From the NCBI GenBank assembly GCA_958427155.1, contig CAUABB010000029.1:1-11654 (forward strand): a stretch of 11,654 nt of DNA, in the 5' to 3' direction. The notes under the pieces were generated by a model. The model searched no databases. It was not told the DNA's origin and worked only from the letters and a program-made list of their open reading frames with translations. Made by a program: the position numbers and the translations under genes. The DNA comes from an uncultured Oscillospiraceae bacterium. Lineage in GTDB: Bacteria; Bacillota; Clostridia; Oscillospirales; Ruminococcaceae. Position 1 is the stretch's first letter. Every line of letters begins with the position of its first letter. Positions 1 through 7,698 of this stretch are shown piece after piece.

Positions 1-16
1 AACAAATTAGCTTAAA

Positions 17-157
17 CTAAGACATTACAAAAAAATAAACAGCGAAACCTAAAAAAGCAAAAGCGAGAAGCATGATGACAACGGTAAGCGGTGAATTCTT
101 TTGATACCACTTTTTAGGTGTTGTCTGCTCTGTTTCTGTTTTGTTCCGGTCTAACAT
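17..157 (-). CDS. Small single-pass membrane protein (46 aa)
   Basis: A 46-residue frame starting MLDRNKTETEQ and ending FFVMS. It has a polar, charged N-terminal part (about residues 1-21) and one hydrophobic helix at about residues 24-45 (LTVVIMLLAFAFLGFAVYFF), so it should be a single-span membrane peptide with a short cytoplasmic tail. A strong AAGGAGAGG ribosome binding site lies just upstream of the ATG on the minus strand. It begins 24 bases after the stop of the 171 aa membrane-protein gene, so the two probably form one transcript and may act together. I recognise no family. The good ribosome binding site, operon spacing and coherent membrane topology support a real gene despite its size. 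Confidence 0.65.
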   Translation of the reverse strand: MLDRNKTETEQTTPKKWYQKNSPLTVVIMLLAFAFLGFAVYFFVMS

Positions 158-181
158 GAATTTCCTCTCCTTCTAAAAAAT

Positions 182-697
182 TTACCCTTCTACCGGCGGT
201 ATGTCAAACACAAAGGTAACGTTGGCGTTAAAATCATAATCGTCTTTATAGTTTAATTCAATCCGTTTTGCATCTTTTGGAGCTTTTACACAATAATAGC
301 CTACTGTTTGTTTGCCAACAGCTAATTCCCCTCCCGCTACATTTTCTTCTGGGTTTATTCGATTATATACATTCGAAACAGCTATATCGTCAACATATGC
401 TGTAGCCTTTGAGCCTACATTAATCCAGCAATTTTCATTTGAAATATTCTCAAACTTCCATTTGATTCCAACGATAATTTGACTATCGGAATCGGGAGAA
501 TTAATAGATTTTACATCAGTAGCAGTAATTCTCACCCCATCGTTCTCATACGGCTGATTCAGCTCTGTTATAACAGTAGCCTCTTTTGGAAAACCATTCC
601 CCAAAAAATCTTTCAACATTGGGGAAATAACACAAAATGCAGCAAGAATTAAAATAAAACATATAATGGCAACAATATTTTTTTGCTTCTTATCCAT
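182..697 (-). CDS. Membrane-anchored protein with extracellular beta domain (DUF4352/DUF5067-like)
   Basis: 171 residues. A charged start (MDKKQKN) and one hydrophobic segment at about residues 8-28 form an uncleaved signal anchor; no lipobox cysteine follows it. Residues 38-171 look like an extracellular immunoglobulin-like beta domain: the pattern 'NDGVRITATDVKSI', then 'IIVGIKWKFENISNEN', then a C-terminal 'VTFVFDIP' resembles the DUF4352/DUF5067 class of Gram-positive cell-surface proteins. That assignment is from memory of the pattern and is tentative. The AAAGGT ribosome binding site lies about 7 bases before the ATG. The gene is divergent from the tape-measure-like gene, with only 40 bases between the two starts, and is followed by the 46 aa membrane peptide. 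It may be an accessory (moron-type) gene carried next to the tail module. Its function is unknown. Confidence 0.75.
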   Translation of the reverse strand: MDKKQKNIVAIICFILILAAFCVISPMLKDFLGNGFPKEATVITELNQPYENDGVRITATDVKSINSPDSDSQIIVGIKWKFENISNENCWINVGSKATAYVDDIAVSNVYNRINPEENVAGGELAVGKQTVGYYCVKAPKDAKRIELNYKDDYDFNANVTFVFDIPPVEG

Positions 698-737
698 TTT
701 ATCAACCTTTCAAAATTAATTTAAAGGAGGACTTTCT

Positions 738-1946
738 ATGCTCTTAGAAAACAAAGAAAACAAGGACAATCAAGACACTGGCGTACAGGACGCAATTGCT
801 AATTTGACAAGTATTGTTTCTGTGTTCTCGCCTAGTATCGCATCCATTATCCCACTTCTCGCTACAGCCTTTGAAGGCCAAAAGACCCTTTGGCAAGAGC
901 TTTTCGGTACACAAGAAGTAACTCTTAGCACCTGTTTTGACACACTGAATACACTTTCACAAGGCCGGCTGGATGTTCTAACATCCGGGCTCACCACTCT
1001 TTTTTCTGAACAAAATTTGTCTTCAAGCACATTGTTTGACGGGCTATTCAACAAGTTATTCAGCTGTTTTACTTCTCAGGACCTACTTTCAGAAACCTTA
1101 TTCGGCGGATTAAACGGCAATCTGACCATTTCTATGGAAGGACTGAACAACACTCTCAACCTTTCTTTATCCGGCCTGGAAAACAGCATAAACATTTCCC
1201 TATCCGGATTAAGTAATAATATAAGTGGCTCTTTTATTGGGTTGAATAATAACTTGACCGGTTCCTTTATCGGGTTAAATAACAGTCTGACCGGCTCCTT
1301 TACAGGTTTGAATAATAGTTTAACAATCTCGATTACAGGATTGAAAAATGATTTAACAACTTCAATAAACGGCGTAACGACCCGTATTACCAACTCCACT
1401 GCTGAATTAAAGAGCAATTTAAATAGTAATTCCGAAGATGAACAAAGTAGTGTTGGGGAAATCAAGACAGATACAAGTAAGAGCATCACATTAGCTGAAG
1501 AAGCCAATCGTTTGGCAGAATTCGGAAACAAATTAGCAATACTTGGAAATACACTTGCAGCTATGGACATGATGGTTACTGCTTTATCTGGTACACCGTT
1601 TACTGTGGCAGCTGCGGTTGTTCTAGCTGGAGTGGCAACCTCCATAGTTGCTCAAGCGGGTTTATATGCCGACGGCGGCTATCCCTCTGTCGGCCAGATG
1701 TTCATCGCGCGTGAGGCCGGGCCCGAGCTGGTCGGCACCATTGGAAGCCGGAACGCGGTTGTGAACAACAACCAAATCGTTGAATCCGTTTCAGCGGGCG
1801 TTTACCGCGCGGTCAAAGAGGCAATGGGCGGCAAAAACGCCGGCAACATTGTCGTAACGCTGGACAAGCGGGTGTTGGGCGAATTCGCCATCAACTATAT
1901 CAACGGGAAAACAAAAGAGAACGGGCTCAACCCTATTTTAGTGTGA
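738..1946 (+). CDS. Tape-measure-like tail protein with 11-residue repeats
   Basis: 402 residues starting at an ATG behind AAAGGAGG. The C-terminal end (about residues 309-365: YADGGYPSVGQMFIAREAGPELVG, here cited as ADGGYPSVGQ and IAREAGPELVG) is the conserved tail of clostridial siphovirus tape-measure proteins. These set tail length and are ejected with the DNA. Residues 65-229 form an 11-residue repeat, clearest at 164-196 (GSFIGLNNNLT, GSFIGLNNSLT, GSFTGLNNSLT), consistent with a hendecad helical rod. Residues 283-307 are hydrophobic and membrane-like. At 402 residues it is short for a tape measure; most exceed 600. The first ~310 codons are AT-rich and Asn/Ser/Thr/Leu-rich, while the last ~90 are GC-rich and match the downstream genes. 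The gene therefore looks like a hybrid, with a new N-terminal part on an old C-terminal end. It is followed closely by the other tail genes. Confidence 0.8.
   Translation: MLLENKENKDNQDTGVQDAIANLTSIVSVFSPSIASIIPLLATAFEGQKTLWQELFGTQEVTLSTCFDTLNTLSQGRLDVLTSGLTTLFSEQNLSSSTLFDGLFNKLFSCFTSQDLLSETLFGGLNGNLTISMEGLNNTLNLSLSGLENSINISLSGLSNNISGSFIGLNNNLTGSFIGLNNSLTGSFTGLNNSLTISITGLKNDLTTSINGVTTRITNSTAELKSNLNSNSEDEQSSVGEIKTDTSKSITLAEEANRLAEFGNKLAILGNTLAAMDMMVTALSGTPFTVAAAVVLAGVATSIVAQAGLYADGGYPSVGQMFIAREAGPELVGTIGSRNAVVNNNQIVESVSAGVYRAVKEAMGGKNAGNIVVTLDKRVLGEFAINYINGKTKENGLNPILV
930..1424 (+). repeat. 33-bp / 11-residue tandem repeat inside the tape-measure-like gene
   Basis: Fifteen 11-residue units can be read in one register, residues 65-229. 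The ten from residue 120 are clear: TLFGGLNGNLT, ISMEGLNNTLN, LSLSGLENSIN, ISLSGLSNNIS, GSFIGLNNNLT, GSFIGLNNSLT, GSFTGLNNSLT, ISITGLKNDLT, TSINGVTTRIT, NSTAELKSNLN. The consensus is xSxxGLNNxLT, with hydrophobic residues at positions 3, 6 and 10. The earlier five units (residues 65-119) keep the register more loosely. The central copies are near-identical in DNA, implying recent unit duplication. Confidence 0.85.
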
Positions 1947-1957
1947 GGTGACAACTT

Positions 1958-2326
1958 ATGAATCAACTGACTTCTAACTACACCGTAGACGGAAACCAAA
2001 TTTATGAGCCGCAGCTACAGGTAGGCGAAACCATAGAAAGCCTGGTAGACGGCAACTCCGGCCGAACAGACGACGGGGTGATGCACATGAGCTGGATTCG
2101 GACAAAGATACGGAAATTCAGCCTACAGTATAATCTTATGACCGCTGCCGAATACGAATACATGAAAAACCTGCTGTTGGGCAAGACCTTTGTCTTTGGC
2201 TACTGGGACAAAGGGGAAATTAAAACCGTCAACGCCTACTGCGAGGCGACCGGCGGCACGCTAAGCCGAATTGACGGGACGGCGGGCAGTTATACAGGCG
2301 TTACCTTTGACATTACAGAACTTTAA
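1958..2326 (+). CDS. Small tail protein between tape measure and hub (DUF6711-like)
   Basis: 122 residues. The GAGGTG ribosome binding site overlaps the stop of the preceding gene, and only 11 bases separate the two genes, which points to coupled expression. The sequence has the pattern I associate with small phage proteins of the DUF6711 type: a central 'GRTDDGVMH', then 'KIRKFSLQYNLMTAAEYEYM', then 'GKTFVFGYWDKGE' and a beta-rich end ('TGVTFDITEL'). In related Gram-positive phages, proteins of this size sit between the tape measure and the tail hub and are thought to be distal-tail or hub-connector components. The phage-tail role is well supported by position. The family name is from memory and tentative. 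Confidence 0.7.
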   Translation: MNQLTSNYTVDGNQIYEPQLQVGETIESLVDGNSGRTDDGVMHMSWIRTKIRKFSLQYNLMTAAEYEYMKNLLLGKTFVFGYWDKGEIKTVNAYCEATGGTLSRIDGTAGSYTGVTFDITEL

Positions 2327-2340
2327 GGAGGGACGCCGAT

Positions 2341-4203
2341 ATGAGTATTCTCAACACACTGCAAGGGGCAAGCCACACCTTTACCAACGCGAATCTGCAG
2401 GGCGGCGTGACGCTGACCCAGTCGGTCAACAGCGGGGACAACCTTACTCTGGGAAGCTGTTGCGCTTCTAAAATTGAGTTTAGCCTTTTAGACCTTGACC
2501 TTTCAATTAGCGGCCTGACTGGCGAGGAATTTGAATACCGCTGCAACGGTGTTTTAAAGGGGTATTTCACGGCGGAGAAGCCGGAAAAGGTCAACGACAG
2601 CGGCTGGAAAGTGGTCTGCTACGACCGGATGACCCTGTTTGACCAGTCGATAAATGATTGGCTGGAAAACCTTACATATCCGCTCACCTTGAAAGAGTTG
2701 CTGGTTTCCCTTTGCGGACAGATAGGAATTGGGCTGGAGACCCAAAGCTTTACAAACGACAGCTTCCTTGTATACGATAACTTTTCCGGAAAGGATTTAA
2801 AAGGACGCGATTTTCTCTCTTGGATTGCGGAAGCGGCGGGCTGTTTCGCCAGAATCAATCCGGAGGGAAACCTTGAGCTTGGCTTTTACACCGAGAGTGA
2901 CAAAACAATTGACCGCACAAAGTACCAGACGATCAGTGTTTCGGATTATGCGACCAAACCGATTGAAAAACTGCAGATCAAACAAAATGAGGATGATATT
3001 GGCGTCATTGTGGGAACGGGCAGCAACTGTTACACAATCATTGGCAACCCGCTCTTTTACACCCGGGAGAGTGCAACGCTCCAGCCCGCGGCGGAAGCGA
3101 TCTTCGAAAAGATAGAAGGCTTTAACTATACGCCTTTTGAATGCGTCCTTCTCAATACCGGAGACAGTCCGGAAGTTGGTGAATCTGTTATTATTACAAC
3201 ACGTCGGGAGAATAATGTCAAGTCTATTGTGATGAATAAGCAGGTAAGCGGCATAAAAGAGAGCATCTCCTCCTCCGGTGATCCGGAGCAGACCGAACTG
3301 CAGAGCGTTAACAAGACGATCCTTCTTCAGAACGGAAGGACCAATGAGTTGGAACGGACGCTGGAAGAAACCGTTTCCAGGCTCACCGACGTATACGATA
3401 AAGCGGAAACCGAATCGCTTGTGAAACAGACAGCCGCGGAACTTATGTTGGAATTTTCAAAATCCTCCGGCGACAACCTGGTTCATAACGGCGGATTCAT
3501 CCTTGACAAAAGTTCGTGGAGTTTTTCGGAAGACGCAGGGTATACCTTTTCACAGGATTTTAAGACAACCTCCAAAAAGGTTCTGATCCTTGAAAATGGA
3601 GAGGTGTTCACAACAGAACCGATTCAGGTCACCCGTGGGACCGATTACGCCTTTTACCTGAAATATAAGGCGGCTGTAAATTCCGGCGGCTCTGCGCGTA
3701 TCTGTTTTGATACAGTGGAAATTCCCCTTCCGGCTACAGGGACAGCTGCTGAACTTGCAGATGCTGATTACCAGGAGATCCATGCACAGGGGGAAGAAGG
3801 AGATCCCTATGTAATGCGGTTTGATACCGACCTCATTTCGGTAAGAATCGTAGCAGAAAATGCGATGATATATATCAGCGATCTTACGCTGGTTGAAGGG
3901 ACGGTCTGCAGCGCCTTTACAATGGCTCCCGGAGAATCCAGAACGGCATCTGTCGCCATTTCAGACGATGGAATTCAGATTGAACGTTCCGGCGGGGAAT
4001 TTAAAGGTGTTTATACGGACTATGAAGTCCATTATACCAGACAGTCAGACGGGGGAACGGTTGCACGTTTTTCTGCAGACGGTGCGGAAACGGGGGACCT
4101 GACAACTACCGGTTCTGCAACGTTTCAGAAAGCGCCAGAGGCTCCCTGCGCGCTTCGGATTATTCCGGCGTCAGATCATGTCAAATTTGTAATCAATGAT
4201 TAA
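2341..4203 (+). CDS. Tail hub / tail-associated baseplate protein
   Basis: 620 residues, starting at an ATG behind AAGGAGGG. Residues 1-310 resemble the gp27/gp44-like tail-hub fold of siphovirus tail-associated proteins: 'FEYRCNGVLKGYFTAEKP' and 'WKVVCYDRMTLFDQSIN' are followed by 'LTYPLTLKELLVSLC' and a second hub half. Residues 316-375 are polar and heptad-like, a probable coiled-coil stalk (NELERTLEETVSRLTD). Residues 378-518 look like a beta-sandwich, possibly a carbohydrate-binding module ('NLVHNGGFILDKSSWSF'). Residues 535-620 resemble a fibre tip (SDDGIQIERSGGEF, then TGDLTTTGSATF). It should form the trimeric hub below the tail tube and contact the cell surface. I see no protease or cell-wall hydrolase motif. 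Its stop is 12 bases before the next start. Confidence 0.8.
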   Translation: MSILNTLQGASHTFTNANLQGGVTLTQSVNSGDNLTLGSCCASKIEFSLLDLDLSISGLTGEEFEYRCNGVLKGYFTAEKPEKVNDSGWKVVCYDRMTLFDQSINDWLENLTYPLTLKELLVSLCGQIGIGLETQSFTNDSFLVYDNFSGKDLKGRDFLSWIAEAAGCFARINPEGNLELGFYTESDKTIDRTKYQTISVSDYATKPIEKLQIKQNEDDIGVIVGTGSNCYTIIGNPLFYTRESATLQPAAEAIFEKIEGFNYTPFECVLLNTGDSPEVGESVIITTRRENNVKSIVMNKQVSGIKESISSSGDPEQTELQSVNKTILLQNGRTNELERTLEETVSRLTDVYDKAETESLVKQTAAELMLEFSKSSGDNLVHNGGFILDKSSWSFSEDAGYTFSQDFKTTSKKVLILENGEVFTTEPIQVTRGTDYAFYLKYKAAVNSGGSARICFDTVEIPLPATGTAAELADADYQEIHAQGEEGDPYVMRFDTDLISVRIVAENAMIYISDLTLVEGTVCSAFTMAPGESRTASVAISDDGIQIERSGGEFKGVYTDYEVHYTRQSDGGTVARFSADGAETGDLTTTGSATFQKAPEAPCALRIIPASDHVKFVIND

Positions 4204-4215
4204 GGAGGATCTGTT

Positions 4216-6765
4216 TTGGCAGTTATTAATGGCAGCACATCAAGCCAATATTGGGATTATCGAGTTGTCGCAACAGAGATATCCCGTGATGCTGCGTCAA
4301 ACCGGACGAAAATCCGGTTTGATACGCAGATTACCAGAATTGGGAATGCGAGTTGGATTGCGGGCAGCGGCAATGTCAATCTGACAGTAAATGACAAAAA
4401 GGATAACACAAACACCACCTACTCCAGTGGGACAATTTCCTACAATATTAACCCGGTCAACGTCGGGGTATGGCATACGATCTGGTCAAAAGAGGTTTAC
4501 GTTGACCATGCGGATGACGGAACGAAAACCTGCGTCATTTCCAGTTCCTGGAGCAATAATGTATCGCCATCCAGTGGTTCGGCTTCGGGAAGCTTTAGTG
4601 TGACAACTATCCCGCGTTATCCGTCTCTCAGCCTTTCTGTAGCAACATCTTCTTTAACAGGGCTTTCTATATTGGTGCGTTCTGATTCCGCGCTGTCTCA
4701 AATCAGATACAAAATTGGGAACGGCGGCTGGACAACCAAATCGCTTTCATCGGCGAAAGAGTATACGATTAATTTTACATCCCTTCAACCTGGAGTTTCA
4801 TATACCATTACGGTAGAAGGCACCAGAAAGGATTCTGGGTTGGCTAAATCTCAGACTATTACGGCTGTTACGAAGCCTCCCGCCGTGGTTTCGGGTGACA
4901 TTTCCTTTGTAATTGGAGAACCGCTGACCATCGGTTTTTCCAACCCGGGGAATGGAACTATAAATGTTTCTCTGAAGGTAGGAGAAGGGGATTGGATTAC
5001 TCGAAATACAGTATCAAACCCTTGCATTTTCGAATTTACCGATGAAGAGATTGATACGATGTACGCCGCCTGTCCGGAGACAAACACACCGGTTGTAACG
5101 GTGAAGGTGGATACTTATCACGAGACAACATATCTTGCGTCAACTGAAAAATCCGGCACTGCAACAGTAGTGGGGAGTGCACCGGTTTTTACTGATTTTA
5201 CCGTTACCGATGAGAATCCTGTTACTGTCGCACTAACGGGAGATCATTCAAAGTTTATAAAGGGGTATTCCACCGCTCATATTAATATTTCTTCGGCACA
5301 GGGAGTACATCACGCAACGATTGTGAAATATATTTATTCCGTTGAAGGGCAGTCGTTTGAAACCGAGGGACTCTCTGGAGAAATTTATGAGATCAGTGGT
5401 AAAAATGTCACTGTTACGGCTATTGACAGTCGGGGAAATCAAACGGCAGTTTCAAAAGTTCTTGACTGGATTGAATATTTTCCTTTGAACCAGCTAACCG
5501 CGACAGCGGAACGCAGTAATGGAGTTGATGAAGAGACAATGCTTACTCTATCTGGATCGGGATGGTATGGAAACTTTGGCTCCACTTTCAATGCTGTGGC
5601 GTTAAAATATCGGTTTAAACAGACCAGTGCCTCTCAATATGGAGAATGGATTTCCGTAGTTCCGGATTTTTCTCAGGACTGTAAAGTTTCTTTTCATGCT
5701 CCGATCACCGGCGATCTTGGAGTTTCTGGATTCGATATGGAAAAATCCTTCAACCTTGAAATCGTTTTGTCCGACACCTTAACATCATTACAGACGAACG
5801 CAGTCGTAGACAGGGGTGTGGCCACCATGTCTCTTTATCAGGATCGAATGGAAGTAGTGGGGGATATTTGGCTCAACGGGGTTTCGGTTATGACGGTAAG
5901 CCCTCCAAATCAGCTTGTTAACGCGTCGTTTGAAATTAACCAGAGAGGGCAGGAAAGCTACACCGAGCAGGCCGCGTATTCCTATGACCGATGGCGTAAT
6001 CACTCTGTTGGAACAGTGACCCGGGAGGAAAACACAAGTCCGGCGAATACCCCCTATATGCTTAAACTATCAATCAAGGACGGTACTTATAATACGTTTT
6101 CCCAGCCGTTTGAAAACTTTTCAGTGCGGTGGAAAGGAAAAAAAGTCTCGGTGTCAGCTTGGATGAAGGCGGACCGTGAAAGTCGTGCAAAGCTTCGGGT
6201 AGGAAATTCTCAGATCATCTGTGAACTTACCGCGGACTGGAAACTGTACAGTGGAGCATTTCTGGTAGAAGAAGCTGCGGATTGGTTTAATCAGGGCTTC
6301 AATTTCTCGTTGATGAGCAGTGCGCAGGACGCCGATAGACCGGGAACGGTCTGGATCGCGGCACCTCAGGTTGTTTACGGTTCATTTGCGGGAGAATATC
6401 AGCCCCGTACAATTTCGCAGGAATGGTCGGACTGTCAGCGCTTTTATATAAAAGACCGATTTTACAGAAGCGCTGAACGCGCCGTTACCCAATCGTCCAC
6501 AACATTTCAGGCGCGGATTGGGTACCCAGAAAATTTAAGGGAGAAACCGTCTCAGGTTACGTTCCAGTACCTCGCCTGTTTTGGACTGACATCAAGTCTT
6601 GTAGAGCGTGGATGGGATGTTATGAAATCCCCAAATATTACGCTTGGGGCGTCTTACGCAACGGTAACGGCTACGACAAATGGTTCACCCGGATGGAGTT
6701 CCACGAGTGAAGTTCATGCGAAAGTAGTATGCAGGGCAACATTTGATGCCGAAATTTATGGATAA
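4216..6765 (+). CDS. DUF859-type siphovirus tail fibre / receptor-binding protein
   Basis: 849 residues. The start is TTG: an AAGGAGG sits immediately after the previous stop, and translation from there gives the family-typical MAVINGSTSSQYWDYRV. Residues 1-560 match the DUF859 (PF05895) class of phage structural proteins, with repeated Ig/Fn3-like beta modules (e.g. 'IPRYPSLSLSV', 'YTINFTSLQPGVSYTITVEG'). Residues 548-560 (VGDIWLNGVSVM) are a fibre linker. Residues 565-730 form a carbohydrate-binding-like jelly roll opening with 'NQLVNASFEINQRGQESY' and 'YSYDRWRN'. This runs into 'GSFAGEYQPRTISQEW' and 'CQRFY', a signature seen at the ends of many phage fibres. It is probably the host-recognition fibre. 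It is the last tail gene, and an intrinsic terminator follows about 70 bases downstream. No lysis gene follows. Confidence 0.8.
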   Translation: MAVINGSTSSQYWDYRVVATEISRDAASNRTKIRFDTQITRIGNASWIAGSGNVNLTVNDKKDNTNTTYSSGTISYNINPVNVGVWHTIWSKEVYVDHADDGTKTCVISSSWSNNVSPSSGSASGSFSVTTIPRYPSLSLSVATSSLTGLSILVRSDSALSQIRYKIGNGGWTTKSLSSAKEYTINFTSLQPGVSYTITVEGTRKDSGLAKSQTITAVTKPPAVVSGDISFVIGEPLTIGFSNPGNGTINVSLKVGEGDWITRNTVSNPCIFEFTDEEIDTMYAACPETNTPVVTVKVDTYHETTYLASTEKSGTATVVGSAPVFTDFTVTDENPVTVALTGDHSKFIKGYSTAHINISSAQGVHHATIVKYIYSVEGQSFETEGLSGEIYEISGKNVTVTAIDSRGNQTAVSKVLDWIEYFPLNQLTATAERSNGVDEETMLTLSGSGWYGNFGSTFNAVALKYRFKQTSASQYGEWISVVPDFSQDCKVSFHAPITGDLGVSGFDMEKSFNLEIVLSDTLTSLQTNAVVDRGVATMSLYQDRMEVVGDIWLNGVSVMTVSPPNQLVNASFEINQRGQESYTEQAAYSYDRWRNHSVGTVTREENTSPANTPYMLKLSIKDGTYNTFSQPFENFSVRWKGKKVSVSAWMKADRESRAKLRVGNSQIICELTADWKLYSGAFLVEEAADWFNQGFNFSLMSSAQDADRPGTVWIAAPQVVYGSFAGEYQPRTISQEWSDCQRFYIKDRFYRSAERAVTQSSTTFQARIGYPENLREKPSQVTFQYLACFGLTSSLVERGWDVMKSPNITLGASYATVTATTNGSPGWSSTSEVHAKVVCRATFDAEIYG

Positions 6766-6832
6766 CGGCGGAAAATATTCGTATCATTCTTTTTTAAAAT
6801 TTGGCTCTATATTGGCTTTAAAATAGAATTAT

Positions 6833-6869
6833 AAAAATCCCCGGTGTATTTTGCACACCGGGGATTTTT
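6833..6869 (+). terminator. Intrinsic terminator ending the tail operon
   Basis: A perfect 15-bp stem, AAAAATCCCCGGTGT (6833-6847) against ACACCGGGGATTTTT (6855-6869), with a 7-base loop. The GC core (CCCCGGTGT) is followed by a T run, and an A run precedes it, so it could act on both strands. It lies about 70 bases after the fibre gene and separates the tail module from the secreted-protein/permease block. Confidence 0.93.
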
Positions 6870-6896
6870 GGATGACTTTTAAATAATTTGAAAAAA

Positions 6897-6927
6897 CTGA
6901 TCAGAACCATACGATCGGTTATCTCAG
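6897..6927. repeat. Nested inverted repeat downstream of the terminator
   Basis: CTGA (6897-6900) pairs with TCAG (6924-6927). Inside this, AACC (6905-6908) pairs with GGTT (6917-6920). CTGATCAG and CGATCG are also self-complementary. It could be an operator or a weak secondary terminator, but the arms are short. Confidence 0.3.
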
Positions 6928-6958
6928 CTTTTAAAAAAGAAACCAGTTTGATCTAGAA

Positions 6959-6983
6959 TTTATTTATATTAACTATAAATAAA
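6959..6983. repeat. 10-bp perfect AT inverted repeat (operator-like)
   Basis: TTTATTTATA (6959-6968), a TTAAC spacer, then TATAAATAAA (6974-6983). The match is perfect but contains only A and T. It lies about 105 bases before the -35 of the predicted promoter at 7089-7116. The 382-base stretch 6766-7147 otherwise holds only the terminator, this AT-rich DNA and that promoter; I see no gene in it. Confidence 0.35.
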
Positions 6984-7088
6984 AACAACTATATGGATTT
7001 TATTTATCATTTATATACAAATAATTATTGTTTTTTTAACGAATTTTCCAAACTTTTCCTGTAAGGGCATTAAAGGGATAAAAACTTA

Positions 7089-7116
7089 TTGTTTTTCTGT
7101 TTGTTTGAGATATAAT
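7089..7116 (+). promoter_or_regulatory. Predicted sigma-A promoter of decayed unit 1
   Basis: TTGTTT (7089-7094), a 16-base spacer, then a consensus TATAAT (7111-7116). It sits 32 bases before the secreted-protein remnant at 7148, as expected for the promoter of that former unit. Confidence 0.65.
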
Positions 7117-7147
7117 GAAGGCGAAAAGGGCAGCGAAATGCATATAG

Positions 7148-7276
7148 GTTTATGATACTAATGAGGCGTATGGGTATGTCAGAGCGACATATAGTGGATC
7201 AACATGGTTGTCCAACAATACAATTTTGATTTGGCACAAAATTTTAAACAATGCAATTACGGTATATGAGGCTTAG
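7148..7276 (+). pseudogene. 3' remnant of a secreted-protein gene (unit 1)
   Basis: The open frame from 7148 to the TAG at 7274 is a paralogue of the C-terminal half of the intact 128 aa secreted protein at 9644. NEAYGYVRATYSGSTWLSNN aligns with NSIWGYVSISQYGAIVLSNH (shared N, GYV, LSN), and both end with TVY plus two residues and a stop (ITVYEA versus TTVYGQ). The middle is about ten residues shorter than in the intact protein. There is no start or signal peptide: an in-frame TAG stands at 7145 and the 5' half is missing. The stop lies 92 bases before the permease stub at 7369, close to the 82-base gap in the intact unit. This equivalence supports it being a decayed member of the array. Confidence 0.65.
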
Positions 7277-7368
7277 GCGCGAAGGTTCATAAATTATGAC
7301 ATCTGTTTAGCATGAAACCGCGCGGCTGTTTTCTTATCGGGTGCTTTGGCACAGGAGGAGGGTTTGAA

Positions 7369-7491
7369 TTGAAAAACTCGTTACCCATTTCCTTTTATTT
7401 GAAATACAGCTTAAATTCTGCTCCAAAAGGCCGCTTCCGCAGGCGGCTGATAACTGTGGCCTGTATAGAAGCTCCGGGCTTGAAGACATAA
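7369..7491 (+). pseudogene. 5' stub of an ABC permease gene (unit 1)
   Basis: A 40-codon frame that starts at TTG behind a strong AGGAGGAGG. The first residues (MKNSLPISFYLKYSLNS, then RRRLITVAC) are those of the two intact permeases (ENLSFNFYFKYSQNS and NKLSFNFYLKYSHNT, then KKSIVSVLC). Homology ends after about residue 32, exactly where the first membrane helix should continue, and the frame closes at TAA 7489-7491. The rest of the permease is deleted. The expressed peptide, if any, would have no transporter function. The segment is GC-richer than its surroundings. Confidence 0.75.
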
Positions 7492-7571
7492 CATCATCTT
7501 TTCTGATTTAAAAATATTTATGTATTGTTGTTTAAATAGTCTATAAAAATCAATATATTTTAAAAAAATAG

Positions 7572-7600
7572 TTGATTATTCCCAAAACGAAATGTATAAT
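7572..7600 (+). promoter_or_regulatory. Predicted sigma-A promoter of unit 2
   Basis: TTGATT (7572-7577), a 17-base spacer, then a consensus TATAAT (7595-7600). It lies about 100 bases before the vestigial secreted-protein start and 175 bases before the intact permease at 7775, which it probably drives. Confidence 0.7.
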
Positions 7601-7698
7601 TAATTATGAAGCGGAGGGGGACTTTGTTTCATATACACAAAATATTCTTGCTGTCTGGTTTAAAGCACATATAATCCAAATGATTGGGAGGGCTAAAG

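Noticed and set aside
1076..1645. 189-codon minus-strand open frame antisense to the tape-measure-like gene
   Set aside because: It is open only because the 33-bp repeat lacks stops on the other strand; it has no ribosome binding site and mirrors the plus-strand repeat.
7624..7674. 16 aa frame (MFHIHKIFLLSGLKHI) after GGAGG downstream of the unit 2 promoter, a possible leader peptide
   Set aside because: It is very short with a TTG start and no counterpart before unit 3; it could equally be decayed coding DNA.
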